Source: Eubacterium sp. AF22-8LB
GTDB lineage: Bacteria; Bacillota_I; Bacilli_A; Erysipelotrichales; Erysipelotrichaceae
Direction of reading: 5' to 3'
DNA length: 64,000 nt
Assembly (NCBI RefSeq): GCF_003458715.1
Contig: NZ_QRVI01000006.1
Location: 1-64,000, forward strand
Shown: positions 56,544 through 64,000 of the stretch, in pieces
Layout: each line of letters opens with the position of its first letter
Position numbering within the stretch: the stretch's first letter is position 1
Notes under the pieces: model-generated
Database searches by the model: none
Seen by the model: only the letters and a program-made list of their open reading frames with translations
What the model was told of the DNA's origin: nothing
Position numbers and translations under genes: made by a program

Positions 56544-57529
56544 AATTATTTATTCATTATTTAAAAGATCGATGTTTGTTTATAGTTATATATGCTTTTA
56601 GTCTTTTGACATGTTATGTTGTATTTAAACTCTATAATTTAGAACTTGAAGCTTTTACATATGCATTCATGATTTTATGTGTTTTGTTGGTGGTATGTTT
56701 CTTTTGGGATTACCACAAATATTATAAGAAACACCAAACCTTATTAACACTTCAATCCAATAGTAATGTTTCTTTGTCTTGTGATCTTCAAGATTCTTCA
56801 TTGATGGGAGAGGATTATCATAAAATCTTAGTGGCTATGAAAGACTATCATGATGAATATGTTATTTCTTCAGAAAGTAAAATGCATGATCTAGAAGATT
56901 ATTTTACGATGTGGGTACATCAGGCTAAGCTTCCCATTGCTGCTATGAAATTGTTGCTTGAAGATGAGAATTTGAGTCGTAGTGAAATTAAGCTGCAGTT
57001 ATTACGCATGGATCAATATACAGATATGGTTTTAGCATATCTACGCTTGAATAGTACGCATACCGATTTCTTATTTAAAGAATTAGATTTAGATGATTTA
57101 ATTCGCCAATCCATTCGTCGTTTTTCCACAGAATTTATTCGTAAACACATTCAGTTGAATTTTAAAGAAACCGGGGATGTTATATTGAGTGATGAAAAGT
57201 GGCTTGTGTTTGTGTTGGAACAGATTCTTTCGAATAGTCTTAAATATACAAATGAAAATGGTTCTATATCTATATATATGAAGACTAAACATGTCTTAGT
57301 TATTGAAGATACTGGTATTGGTATTAGTGCAAGTGATCTAAATCGTGTATTTGAAAAGGGATATACAGGTATGAATGGACGTAGCGATAAAACAGCCAGT
57401 GGCTTAGGTCTATATTTATGTAAGAATATTTTAGATATGTTGAATCATAAAATAACGATTGAATCGAGTGTTGGTAAAGGGACTTGTGTATTCCTTGATC
57501 TTACGCATTTTGAAGGAAGAATCGAGTAA
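56540..57529 (+). CDS. bceS: BceS-like intramembrane-sensing histidine kinase
   Basis: A 329-residue kinase with two N-terminal membrane helices (about 12-30 and 39-57) and almost no extracellular loop, the hallmark of BceS kinases, which sense peptides through the BceAB transporter rather than directly. His127 in WVHQAKLPIAAM is the phosphorylated residue, followed by the N box NSLKYTNENG and G boxes (EDTGIGIS, ASGLGLYLC). Overlaps bceR by four bases. Confidence 0.92.
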   Translation: MKLFIHYLKDRCLFIVIYAFSLLTCYVVFKLYNLELEAFTYAFMILCVLLVVCFFWDYHKYYKKHQTLLTLQSNSNVSLSCDLQDSSLMGEDYHKILVAMKDYHDEYVISSESKMHDLEDYFTMWVHQAKLPIAAMKLLLEDENLSRSEIKLQLLRMDQYTDMVLAYLRLNSTHTDFLFKELDLDDLIRQSIRRFSTEFIRKHIQLNFKETGDVILSDEKWLVFVLEQILSNSLKYTNENGSISIYMKTKHVLVIEDTGIGISASDLNRVFEKGYTGMNGRSDKTASGLGLYLCKNILDMLNHKITIESSVGKGTCVFLDLTHFEGRIE

Positions 57530-57547
57530 TCTTACAATCTTGTAAGA
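57530..57547. promoter_or_regulatory. BceR-type operator before bceAB
   Basis: TCTTACAA-TC-TTGTAAGA, a perfect inverted repeat that contains TTACA-N4-TGTAA, the box known for BceR-like regulators. It stands directly after the kinase stop and 74 bases before the transporter genes, so the transporter has an inducible promoter of its own. Confidence 0.75.
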
Positions 57548-57620
57548 TGAGTGTTAGCTGAATCGATGGCTGCATTTTTGAATTCTTTGTAGAATTTTGG
57601 TGTACATGGAGGTAATGAAT

Positions 57621-58388
57621 ATGGCATTATTGGAAGTAAAAAATTTGAAAAAAGTATATACAACAAGATTTACACAGAATCAAGTACAGGCATTGACCAA
57701 CGTAAACTTTAGTGTGAATAAAGGTGAATATGTCGCTATTATGGGAGAGTCTGGTTCGGGTAAGACAACATTATTAAATATCTTGGCGGCTTTAGATAAA
57801 CCAACAAGTGGACAAGTTTTATTACATGGTAAGGATATTACGCATATTTCAGAAAAGGAAATTGCAAACTTTCGAAGAGAACATTTAGGCTTTGTATTTC
57901 AAGATTTTAACTTATTAGATAATTTTAATAATCGCGATAATATTTTCTTGCCTTTGGTTTTAAGTAAGAAAAAATATCCAGAAATGAAAAAACGATTGGA
58001 ACCTATCGCAAAACAACTAGGTATTGAGAGTATTTTAGATAAGTTTCCATATGAAATTAGTGGGGGACAAAAACAGCGTGTAGCTGTTGCTCGTGCCATC
58101 ATCACAAATCCAGATCTAATTTTGGCGGATGAGCCAACAGGAGCATTGGATTCAAAGAGTACAGAGGAACTTTTACATCTATTTGGAACCATCAATGCGA
58201 ATCAACAAACAATCGTGATGGTAACTCATTCGACAAAGGCGGCTAGCCATGCTTCTCGCGTATTATTTATTAAGGATGGAAAGATCTTCCATGAAATTTA
58301 TAAGGGAAATAAAAATTTAGATCAGATGTATCAATGTATTAGTGATACGTTGACACTACTAGCTACAGGTGGTGTTCATCATGAGTAG
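57621..58388 (+). CDS. bceA: BceA-like ABC transporter ATPase
   Basis: A 255-residue ABC ATPase of the MacB/LolD/BceA type. Walker A GESGSGKTTLL (about 40-50), signature SGGQKQRVAVARA, Walker B LILADEPTGALDSKS and H-loop VTHSTKAASHA are intact. Works with BceB to release antimicrobial peptides such as bacitracin or lantibiotics from their lipid-linked targets. The ATG after GGAGGTAATGAAT is preferred to earlier in-frame codons. Overlaps bceB by eight bases. Confidence 0.94.
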   Translation: MALLEVKNLKKVYTTRFTQNQVQALTNVNFSVNKGEYVAIMGESGSGKTTLLNILAALDKPTSGQVLLHGKDITHISEKEIANFRREHLGFVFQDFNLLDNFNNRDNIFLPLVLSKKKYPEMKKRLEPIAKQLGIESILDKFPYEISGGQKQRVAVARAIITNPDLILADEPTGALDSKSTEELLHLFGTINANQQTIVMVTHSTKAASHASRVLFIKDGKIFHEIYKGNKNLDQMYQCISDTLTLLATGGVHHE

Positions 58389-60348
58389 AGCTTTCTATTT
58401 AAATTTAGCTGTAGATAATTTGAAGAAGAATGCGCGCACCATCATTCCTTATATATTAACGAGTGTCTTAACGACAATGATGTTGTATATGGTCGTTTCT
58501 TTGGCAAATAATCCGCATTTAAATGAAATCGTAGGAGGAACTTCTATAAAGCAGTTATTAGGCTTTGGCACTGTGATTATTGAAATCTTTGCGTTTATCT
58601 TCTTGTTCTATACACATAGCTTTTTAATTAAAAGAAGACAAAAAGAATTCGCATTATTCTCTATATTGGGAATGGAAAAGAAACACTTAGCTCGCGTCTT
58701 GTTTTATGAGACATTAATAACTCTACTTGTTTCATTAATTTTAGGAATTGGATTAGGTGTTTTATTGGATAAAGCGATGTTCTTAATAATCGCAAAAATG
58801 ATTGGTGCAGATATTGTACTCGGCTTCTACTTTTCTTTTTTTGGCATGAGACAATGCGCTCTTGTGATTGGATTGATTTATGTATTGATCTATTTCTATT
58901 CTATGATTCGTATTCATATTTCAAGTCCGATTGAATTACTTCATTCCAATCATATGGGCGAAAAAGAGCCTAAGGCCAAATGGTTTCTTTCCATTGTTGG
59001 TATTCTTTGTCTAGGTATTGGATACTATTTATCAATTACGACTAAAAATCCTTTAAGCGCACTCTACGTCTTTTTTGTGGCTGTAGTACTTGTCATTATT
59101 GGAACCTATTTATTATTTACATCGATTTCGGTCACTTTCTTAAAATTAATGAAGAAAAACAAGAATTACTATTATAAGACGAATCACTTTATTAGTATTT
59201 CTGGCATGATGTATCGTATGAAACAAAATGCCGTAGGACTAGCCAATATTTGTATTCTTTCAACAATGGTTTTAGTGATGTTGTCTACAACCCTTAGCAT
59301 GTGGTCAAGTATTGATCGTGTTGTGGATTCACAATATTCAAGAGATTTTATTGGAAGTGGATATGGGGATGCAGCCAATATTGATTTTGATGAAATGAGT
59401 GAAGAATTAATTCGTATGGGCATTGTTCCAAAGAATCTTCTTGCGTATAAAGAACTAAGTTATGCTGGATATTTAAAGAATGGAGCTTTGATTACGGATT
59501 ATCGTAATGAGGGCATGAATGCCGTAAATGAGATTCAAGAATTTTATTGTCTTCCATTAAAAGATATTCAAGATTATGAAAATATTAAGGGGTCTTTAAA
59601 GCCAAATGAAATTTATGTATATTCTAATGTAGAGAAGGTTAAGGAGAAGACTTTATCTTTATTTGGAAAAGAATATGTTGTAAAGAAACAATTGGATCAC
59701 TTGAAGATGGATGAAAATAATCCGAATGTGACAGAGCATTATTATATTATTGTGGATTCAGAAAAGACTTTAGAAACGATGCAACAAGATCAATTGAATG
59801 TATATAATGATAATGCGAGTACAATATATGCGAGTTATTCATTTGATTGTGATGCGAATGATCGTAAGGTGATTGAAAAGTTAACTCAGAATGGAAATAT
59901 AAATAATTTTATTTGGACAAATAAATCGGATCAGAAACAAGGCTTGATTGAATTATATGCAGGAATCTTATTTATTGGAATCTTCTTAAGCTTCTTATTT
60001 ATCATGGCAACCATTCTAATTATGTACTACAAACAAATTACTGAAGGCTATGAAGATAAGGATCGTTTTGAAATTATGCAAAAAGTGGGCCTAGAACAAA
60101 GTGATGTAAAGAAGGCTATTCACTCGCAAGTATTAACCGTATTCTTTATGCCTTTACTTGTTGCAGGCATTCATATAAGCTTTGCGTATCCAATGATTGA
60201 AAAGCTACTTCATTTGCTGTTTGTGAGTGATGCATGGCTTTATATTCGAACAACTGCTATGTGTTTTGTGGCTTTTGCGCTAGTCTACATTGTGATTTAT
60301 GTATTAACTTCAAAAGTTTATTATGGAATTGTAAAAAGAAATGCTTAA
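58381..60348 (+). CDS. bceB: BceB-like ABC transporter permease
   Basis: A 655-residue permease with about ten membrane helices in the BceB pattern: four helices and FtsX-like domains at each end, and a large extracellular domain of about 200 residues (roughly 315-520) between helices seven and eight, which determines peptide specificity. It both exports or detaches peptides and serves as the sensor for BceS. Start is the ATG at 58381. Ends with a hairpin terminator after a possible 25-codon frame. Confidence 0.93.
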   Translation: MSRAFYLNLAVDNLKKNARTIIPYILTSVLTTMMLYMVVSLANNPHLNEIVGGTSIKQLLGFGTVIIEIFAFIFLFYTHSFLIKRRQKEFALFSILGMEKKHLARVLFYETLITLLVSLILGIGLGVLLDKAMFLIIAKMIGADIVLGFYFSFFGMRQCALVIGLIYVLIYFYSMIRIHISSPIELLHSNHMGEKEPKAKWFLSIVGILCLGIGYYLSITTKNPLSALYVFFVAVVLVIIGTYLLFTSISVTFLKLMKKNKNYYYKTNHFISISGMMYRMKQNAVGLANICILSTMVLVMLSTTLSMWSSIDRVVDSQYSRDFIGSGYGDAANIDFDEMSEELIRMGIVPKNLLAYKELSYAGYLKNGALITDYRNEGMNAVNEIQEFYCLPLKDIQDYENIKGSLKPNEIYVYSNVEKVKEKTLSLFGKEYVVKKQLDHLKMDENNPNVTEHYYIIVDSEKTLETMQQDQLNVYNDNASTIYASYSFDCDANDRKVIEKLTQNGNINNFIWTNKSDQKQGLIELYAGILFIGIFLSFLFIMATILIMYYKQITEGYEDKDRFEIMQKVGLEQSDVKKAIHSQVLTVFFMPLLVAGIHISFAYPMIEKLLHLLFVSDAWLYIRTTAMCFVAFALVYIVIYVLTSKVYYGIVKRNA

Positions 60349-60418
60349 TTGGATATTAGGATTTATCTTGATTGGATTATTTATCTATATATATTATGTG
60401 AATCACCATGGAATTTAG
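60341..60418 (+). CDS. Possible 25-residue membrane peptide after bceB
   Basis: An ATG that overlaps the bceB stop (ATGCTTAA) opens a frame for MLNWILGFILIGLFIYIYY followed by VNHHGI: one hydrophobic helix and a short polar tail. The AAAAAGAA upstream is a weak ribosome site, so translation would be coupled to bceB. It ends on the terminator stem. Small membrane proteins sometimes accompany transporters; this one is unproven. Confidence 0.45.
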   Translation: MLNWILGFILIGLFIYIYYVNHHGI

Positions 60419-60443
60419 TACTCGATTAGAGTACTATTTTTTT
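60416..60443 (+). terminator. Terminator of the bce operon
   Basis: TAGTACTC (60416-60423), loop GATTA, GAGTACTA (60429-60436), seven T. Confidence 0.88.
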
Positions 60444-60454
60444 AGGTGATATAT

Positions 60455-61165
60455 ATGTTTATAAATGGATTTGACATCTTGTGGGATGAAATTGATGATT
60501 ATGTGGCCGATATTAAAAGTATTCGAAGTATCGATCAATTCACCTTTACTAAGCCCGTAACTTTCTTTTGCGGAGAAAATGGAAGTGGTAAATCGACCTT
60601 ATTAGAGGCTCTTGCGATTAAAAATGGATTGAATCCAGAAGGTGGAACAAAAAACTATCATTTTTCTACGTATGATTCATATTCTAGTTTGCATAAACAT
60701 ATGCGTTTGTGGCGCTCTAGGAAACCGGATTGGATGTATTTCTTGCGCGCAGAAAGCTTTTATAATGTTGCGACAAAAGAAATGGAATATAGTGGTGTTT
60801 TTTCTGAAAGATATCATGATCAATCACATGGTCAAAGTTTCTTTTCTGTATTGATGAAACAAACAAATAAAAATGGATTATACTTTCTAGATGAACCAGA
60901 GGCAGCTTTGTCTTGTCAGAATCAATTGGCATTATTATACTTGATTGAGGAATGTGTGAAACAAAATTGTCAATTTATCATTGCGACACATTCACCTATA
61001 TTATTGGGTTTTCCCAATGCACAAATCTTATCATTTGATGAAGATAAGGTAGAAGAAGTGGATTATAAATCTACGTCTAGCTATCAAACAATGAAATTAT
61101 TTTTGGATCGGTATGATTATTTTGTGAAAGATATCCAAGAGAATAATGATGGAGGGGTATTGTGA
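60455..61165 (+). CDS. AAA/SMC-like ATPase (COG3910 type)
   Basis: A 236-residue predicted ATPase: Walker A FFCGENGSGKSTLLEAL (about 38-54), Walker B GLYFLDEPEAALS and H-loop FIIATHSPILLG, as in ABC-like ATPases of the RecF/SMC group that lack transporter partners. Function unknown; several such proteins act in defence or DNA metabolism, but context here is housekeeping (rlmH). AGGTGAT precedes the ATG. It overlaps rlmH by four bases. Confidence 0.85.
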   Translation: MFINGFDILWDEIDDYVADIKSIRSIDQFTFTKPVTFFCGENGSGKSTLLEALAIKNGLNPEGGTKNYHFSTYDSYSSLHKHMRLWRSRKPDWMYFLRAESFYNVATKEMEYSGVFSERYHDQSHGQSFFSVLMKQTNKNGLYFLDEPEAALSCQNQLALLYLIEECVKQNCQFIIATHSPILLGFPNAQILSFDEDKVEEVDYKSTSSYQTMKLFLDRYDYFVKDIQENNDGGVL

Positions 61166-61635
61166 TTAAATTAATTGCGATTGGAAAGAATAAGGATAAG
61201 GCGTTACAGTCTTTAGAGAAAGAATATATCAAGCGTTTGTCGGCTTTTTGTAAGTTTACTGAAATGGAAGTCAAGGATGAAGCAAATGAGCATGTTTCTA
61301 GAGAAGCTGAGGTTTTTCTTGTTAAGGAAAAAGAGGGGAATCGTGTTCTAGAAAAATTATCGGATCAAGATTTTGTGGTATTACTTGATCTTCATGGAAA
61401 GATGATTGATTCTGAGACATTTGCGAAGAATTTGGATATGTGGCAAATGAAGTATTCAAATATTGTTTTTGTGATTGCGGGAAGTCTAGGACCGAGTGAA
61501 AAATTAGTTTCTAGAGCGAATTATCGTTGGAAATTATCGGACCTTACTTTTACGCATTTAATGACGCGTGTCTTGATGTTGGAACAGATTTATCGTGGTT
61601 TTATGATCAATAATGGTCGTAATTACCACAAGTAA
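61162..61635 (+). CDS. rlmH: 23S rRNA pseudouridine-1915 N3-methyltransferase RlmH
   Basis: A 157-residue SPOUT methyltransferase that modifies helix 69 of 23S rRNA. VIAGSLGPSEKLVSRANY and the C-terminal LTFTHLMTRVLMLEQIYRGFMINNG knot are diagnostic. GTG start seven bases after GGAGGGG. The overlap with the ATPase gene indicates one transcript. Confidence 0.96.
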   Translation: MIKLIAIGKNKDKALQSLEKEYIKRLSAFCKFTEMEVKDEANEHVSREAEVFLVKEKEGNRVLEKLSDQDFVVLLDLHGKMIDSETFAKNLDMWQMKYSNIVFVIAGSLGPSEKLVSRANYRWKLSDLTFTHLMTRVLMLEQIYRGFMINNGRNYHK

Positions 61636-61639
61636 GTGA

Positions 61640-61707
61640 TGTAAGCGCTTTTTGTGAAATATTTTACTTGTGAAAAACTAGTCAATCAATTTATGTAGTG
61701 ATATAAT
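61640..61707 (+). promoter_or_regulatory. pgk-tpiA promoter with a cre-like site
   Basis: TAGTCA (61679-61684), 17 bases, TATAAT (61702-61707). Upstream, TGTAAGCGCTTTTT (61640-61653) resembles the CcpA cre consensus TGWAANCGNTNWCA except for its last two bases. A site upstream of -35 would suit activation by CcpA in glucose; inference. Confidence 0.55.
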
Positions 61708-61743
61708 GGATGTGCAAAAAAAATGACAGTAGGAGGAATATAC

Positions 61744-62928
61744 ATGACAAAGAGAACTGTTAAAGACCTTGATGTAGCTGGAAAAAAGGTCATCGTACGT
61801 TGTGATTTTAACGTGCCAAGAAAAGATGGTGTTATCACTGATGATAACCGTATCGTAATGGCTTTACCTACAATTAAATATTTAGTAGAAAACAAAGCTA
61901 AAGTTATTTTGATGTCTCACTTAGGAAAAGTTAAGACTGAAGAAGACAAGGCTAAAAACAACTTGGAATGCGTAGCCGTACGTTTACAAGAATTGTTACC
62001 AGAAGTAAAAGTATCTTTCTGCCCAGTAACTCGTGGTGAAGAATTAGAAAACGCTGTTAATGCATTAGCTGATGGAGAAATCGTGTTAATGCAAAATACT
62101 CGTTACGAAAAAGGCGAAAGCAAAAACGATCCTGAATTAGGTGCATATTGGGCTAGCTTAGGTGAAGTATTCGTTGAAGATGCATTCGGATCTGTTCACC
62201 GTGCTCACGCTTCTACTGTAGGTATCCCTACAAATATTAAAGAAAATGGATTAGGATTCTTAGTAGAAAAAGAAGTTACAATGTTAGGAAAAGCTGTTGA
62301 TGAACCAGCTCACCCATTCGTAGCTATCATCGGTGGATCTAAAGTATCTAGTAAAATCGATGTTGTTGACAACTTGTTGAAAAAAGCTGATAAAGTTATC
62401 ATCGGTGGTGGAATGGCTTATACATTCTCTAAAGCTGTTGGTGGTTCAATCGGTACTTCATTAGTTGAAGATGACAAATTAGATTTAGCTAAGGAATATT
62501 TAGAAAAAGCTGGAGACAAATTAGTTCTTCCTGTAGATAACGTAATCGCTGATGCTTTCAGTGAAGAAGCTAACACTTCTGTTGCAGACGCTGGACAAAT
62601 TCCTGATGGATGGATGGGATTAGATATTGGTCCTAAATCAGTTGAATTGTTCAAAGAAACTATAGCAGGTGCTAAAACAGTAGTATGGAATGGACCTATG
62701 GGTGTATTCGAAATGCCTAAATTCGCTAAAGGTACTGAAGAAGTATGTAAAGCAATCTCTGAATTACCAGATGCTATTACAGTAATCGGTGGTGGAGATT
62801 CTGCTGCTGCTGCAAAACAATTAGGATATGCAGACAAGTTCTCTCACGTTTCAACTGGTGGTGGAGCTAGTTTGGAATATATGGAAGGTAAAACATTACC
62901 TGGTATCGCTATTATCAGCGAAAAGTAA
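61744..62928 (+). CDS. pgk: Phosphoglycerate kinase
   Basis: A 394-residue glycolytic kinase making ATP from 1,3-bisphosphoglycerate. [14 protein letters not shown] at the N-terminus, GRIVMLSHLGK-type [22 protein letters not shown], and the ATP-site [13 protein letters not shown] near the C-terminus are all standard. Codon use is strongly biased to the preferred set (GGT, GCT, AAA, GTT), unlike most neighbours, as expected for high expression. The ATG after GTAGGAGGAATATAC was chosen over one seven codons earlier. tpiA follows 18 bases later. Confidence 0.98.
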   Translation: MTKRTVKDLDVAGKKVIVRCDFNVPRKDGVITDDNRIVMALPTIKYLVENKAKVILMSHLGKVKTEEDKAKNNLECVAVRLQELLPEVKVSFCPVTRGEELENAVNALADGEIVLMQNTRYEKGESKNDPELGAYWASLGEVFVEDAFGSVHRAHASTVGIPTNIKENGLGFLVEKEVTMLGKAVDEPAHPFVAIIGGSKVSSKIDVVDNLLKKADKVIIGGGMAYTFSKAVGGSIGTSLVEDDKLDLAKEYLEKAGDKLVLPVDNVIADAFSEEANTSVADAGQIPDGWMGLDIGPKSVELFKETIAGAKTVVWNGPMGVFEMPKFAKGTEEVCKAISELPDAITVIGGGDSAAAAKQLGYADKFSHVSTGGGASLEYMEGKTLPGIAIISEK

Positions 62929-62946
62929 TAAGGAGATGTATTTAAA

Positions 62947-63693
62947 ATGAGAAAACCTATTATCGTTGGAAACTGGAAAATGAATAAAAACAACGCTGAA
63001 ACAAAAGCTTTCTTTGAAGCTGTTGATGGTGTTGCTGCTAGCGAAAATGCTACTTATGGAATTGGATGTCCATTTACTGATTTAAGAACTGCATTGGATC
63101 ACGCTAAAAACTTAGTTGTAGCTGCTGAAAACTGCCACTTTGAAGACAATGGCGCTTTCACTGGTGAAGTTAGTGTTCCTATGTTAGAGGAAATGGGAGT
63201 TAAATACTGCATTATCGGTCACTCTGAACGTCGTGAAATGTTTGGTGATACTGATGAAACAGTTAACAAAAAAGCAAAACGTTTAATTAAAGCTGGAATC
63301 ACTCCAATCTTATGTGTTGGTGAAACTGAAGCTGATTACGATGCAGGAAACTCAGAAAAAGTAATTCGTGAAGAATTGGCTGGTTCTTTAGCTGATTTAT
63401 GTCCAAAATGTGTTGGTGAAATGGTTATTGCCTACGAACCAATCTGGGCTATCGGAACAGGAAAATCTGCTTCTGTAGAAATCGCTGAAAACTGCTGTAA
63501 AATTGTACGTGACCAAGTTAAGGTTATGTATGGTGAAGAAGCTGCTGAAAAAGTACGTATCCAATATGGTGGAAGTGTTAAACCTAACAACATCGTTGAA
63601 TATATGGCTCAACCAGATATCGATGGTGCGTTAATTGGTGGTGCTAGTTTAAAAGAAGATAGCTTCACAGAAATCATTGAAAAAACTAAATAG
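62947..63693 (+). CDS. tpiA: Triosephosphate isomerase
   Basis: A 248-residue TIM barrel interconverting dihydroxyacetone phosphate and glyceraldehyde 3-phosphate. GNWKMNKN (catalytic Asn and Lys), IIGHSERRE (catalytic His), VIAYEPIWAIGTGK (catalytic Glu and loop 6) and VRIQYGGSVKPNN are intact. Same preferred codon use as pgk, with which it forms a two-gene glycolytic operon. Confidence 0.98.
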   Translation: MRKPIIVGNWKMNKNNAETKAFFEAVDGVAASENATYGIGCPFTDLRTALDHAKNLVVAAENCHFEDNGAFTGEVSVPMLEEMGVKYCIIGHSERREMFGDTDETVNKKAKRLIKAGITPILCVGETEADYDAGNSEKVIREELAGSLADLCPKCVGEMVIAYEPIWAIGTGKSASVEIAENCCKIVRDQVKVMYGEEAAEKVRIQYGGSVKPNNIVEYMAQPDIDGALIGGASLKEDSFTEIIEKTK

Positions 63694-63706
63694 TTGATGA
63701 TAAATC

Positions 63707-63731
63707 AGGCCTCTTTGAGGCCTTTTATTTT
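63707..63731 (+). terminator. Terminator of pgk-tpiA
   Basis: AGGCCTC (63707-63713), loop TTT, GAGGCCT (63717-63723), T-rich tail. Confidence 0.88.
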
Positions 63732-63732
63732 T

Positions 63733-63792
63733 AGTTAAATCTAACCGAAAATAAAATTTAGGGTTGTTTGTGAGTTTGTTTCGTGGTAAACT
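63733..63792 (+). promoter_or_regulatory. Promoter with a DtxR-gene-like operator
   Basis: TTGTTT (63764-63769), 17 bases, TAAACT (63787-63792). Just upstream, AGTTAAATCTAACCG (63733-63747) is the same 15-mer, with one change, as the palindrome over the DtxR-family gene promoter (4713-4727). Confidence 0.45.
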
Positions 63793-63827
63793 AATCATGA
63801 ACTATTTTTAATAGGGGGTAGAATATA

Positions 63828-64000
63828 ATGAACTTTGTAGAAAATAATGGTAAAAAAGTCGCGGCGATTCTTTGTGTAGCATCTGCATTCCCTGTTGTAG
63901 CAACAGTTGTTGCAGCTAAGGAAGAACCAGGATGGCACGGTGATCGTTACGTGAATGAAGATAAAACTGTAGCTAAAGGATGGCAAGAAATCGAAGGAAA
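63828..64000 (+). CDS. Secreted protein with wall-binding-like repeat, 5' end only
   Basis: Only the first 57 codons are in the window. MNFVENNGKKVAAILCVAS and the following hydrophobic run to TVVAA form a signal peptide; the mature part starts EEPGWHGDRYVNEDKTVAKGWQEIEGK, which looks like the first unit of a choline/glucan-binding type repeat (GW...Y.....AKGWQ.I.GK). It is probably a surface or secreted protein. GGGGG is about ten bases before the ATG. The rest, and therefore any catalytic domain, is outside. Confidence 0.75.
   Translation, partial: MNFVENNGKKVAAILCVASAFPVVATVVAAKEEPGWHGDRYVNEDKTVAKGWQEIEG

Noticed and set aside
61640..61653. Certain CcpA site before pgk
   Set aside because: Kept only as a cre-like sequence because the last two consensus bases are missing and no CcpA gene is in view.
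62418..62837. 139-codon minus-strand frame opposite pgk
   Set aside because: Produced by the strong codon bias of pgk; no start signals.
1..64000. Prophage, insertion sequence or integrative element
   Set aside because: No transposase, integrase, phage structural gene or terminal repeats were seen on either strand.

Overview
The window is 64 kb of AT-rich DNA with short intergenic gaps, strong AGGAGG-type ribosome binding sites and many intrinsic terminators. It reads as the chromosome of an anaerobic low-GC Gram-positive (Bacillota), most likely an Erysipelotrichia-type organism. That placement is inference from gene content: an anaerobic class III ribonucleotide reductase, Bacillus-like yqeG-yqeH-yhbY-nadD-yqeK-rsfS-yqeM order, a NadD-YqeK fusion and a VanG-like ligase/racemase set. 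No 16S gene is present to confirm it. I found no rRNA, prophage or insertion sequence.

Layout. 1-5.9 kb: corA behind a possible MgtL-like leader peptide, a CIRCE-like operator before an HdeD-family/alcohol dehydrogenase pair, a DtxR-type regulator and small secreted or membrane proteins. 6-12.5 kb: nrdD/nrdG, ispD with a degenerate ispD paralogue, and a CtpE-like P-type ATPase. 12.5-18.3 kb (minus strand): two tandem core-MetE-like genes with matching MtaR-type boxes, a LysR regulator, cyclophilin, DegV and an M42 peptidase. 18.4-21.9 kb: a membrane protein, recG and an anchored exoprotein. 22-35.1 kb: a long housekeeping operon opened by murF, a D-Ala-D-X ligase of VanC/VanG appearance, a racemase and a VanT-like membrane acyltransferase, followed by the yqeG...yqeM block, mtnN, ypmB, dnaD and nth.

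35-46 kb is mixed: metallopeptidase, GNAT, two LysR genes, a YeiH exporter, a kptA insertion flanked by a duplicated LysR tail, ThrE-type exporter, DUF4186, two tRNA-Asn genes, a HAD phosphatase and a second M42 peptidase. 46.1-54.8 kb is a defence island: a tandemly duplicated, type I toxin-antitoxin-like module, an unassigned structured RNA, then a complete type II-A CRISPR-Cas locus (cas9, tracrRNA, cas1, cas2, csn2, and a 21-repeat array with a 22nd decayed repeat). A decayed metallophosphoesterase gene follows. 55.8-60.4 kb is a BceRS-BceAB antimicrobial-peptide sensing and export operon ending in a possible 25-residue membrane peptide. 60.4-64 kb holds an ATPase, rlmH, pgk, tpiA and the start of a secreted repeat protein.

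The most interesting leads are the paired type I TA-like loci next to cas9, the PDP-containing leader peptide before corA, and the murF-ligase-racemase-acyltransferase cassette, which looks like a split VanT D-serine pathway. Functional calls rest on motifs I can read and on recalled family knowledge; no database search was run.
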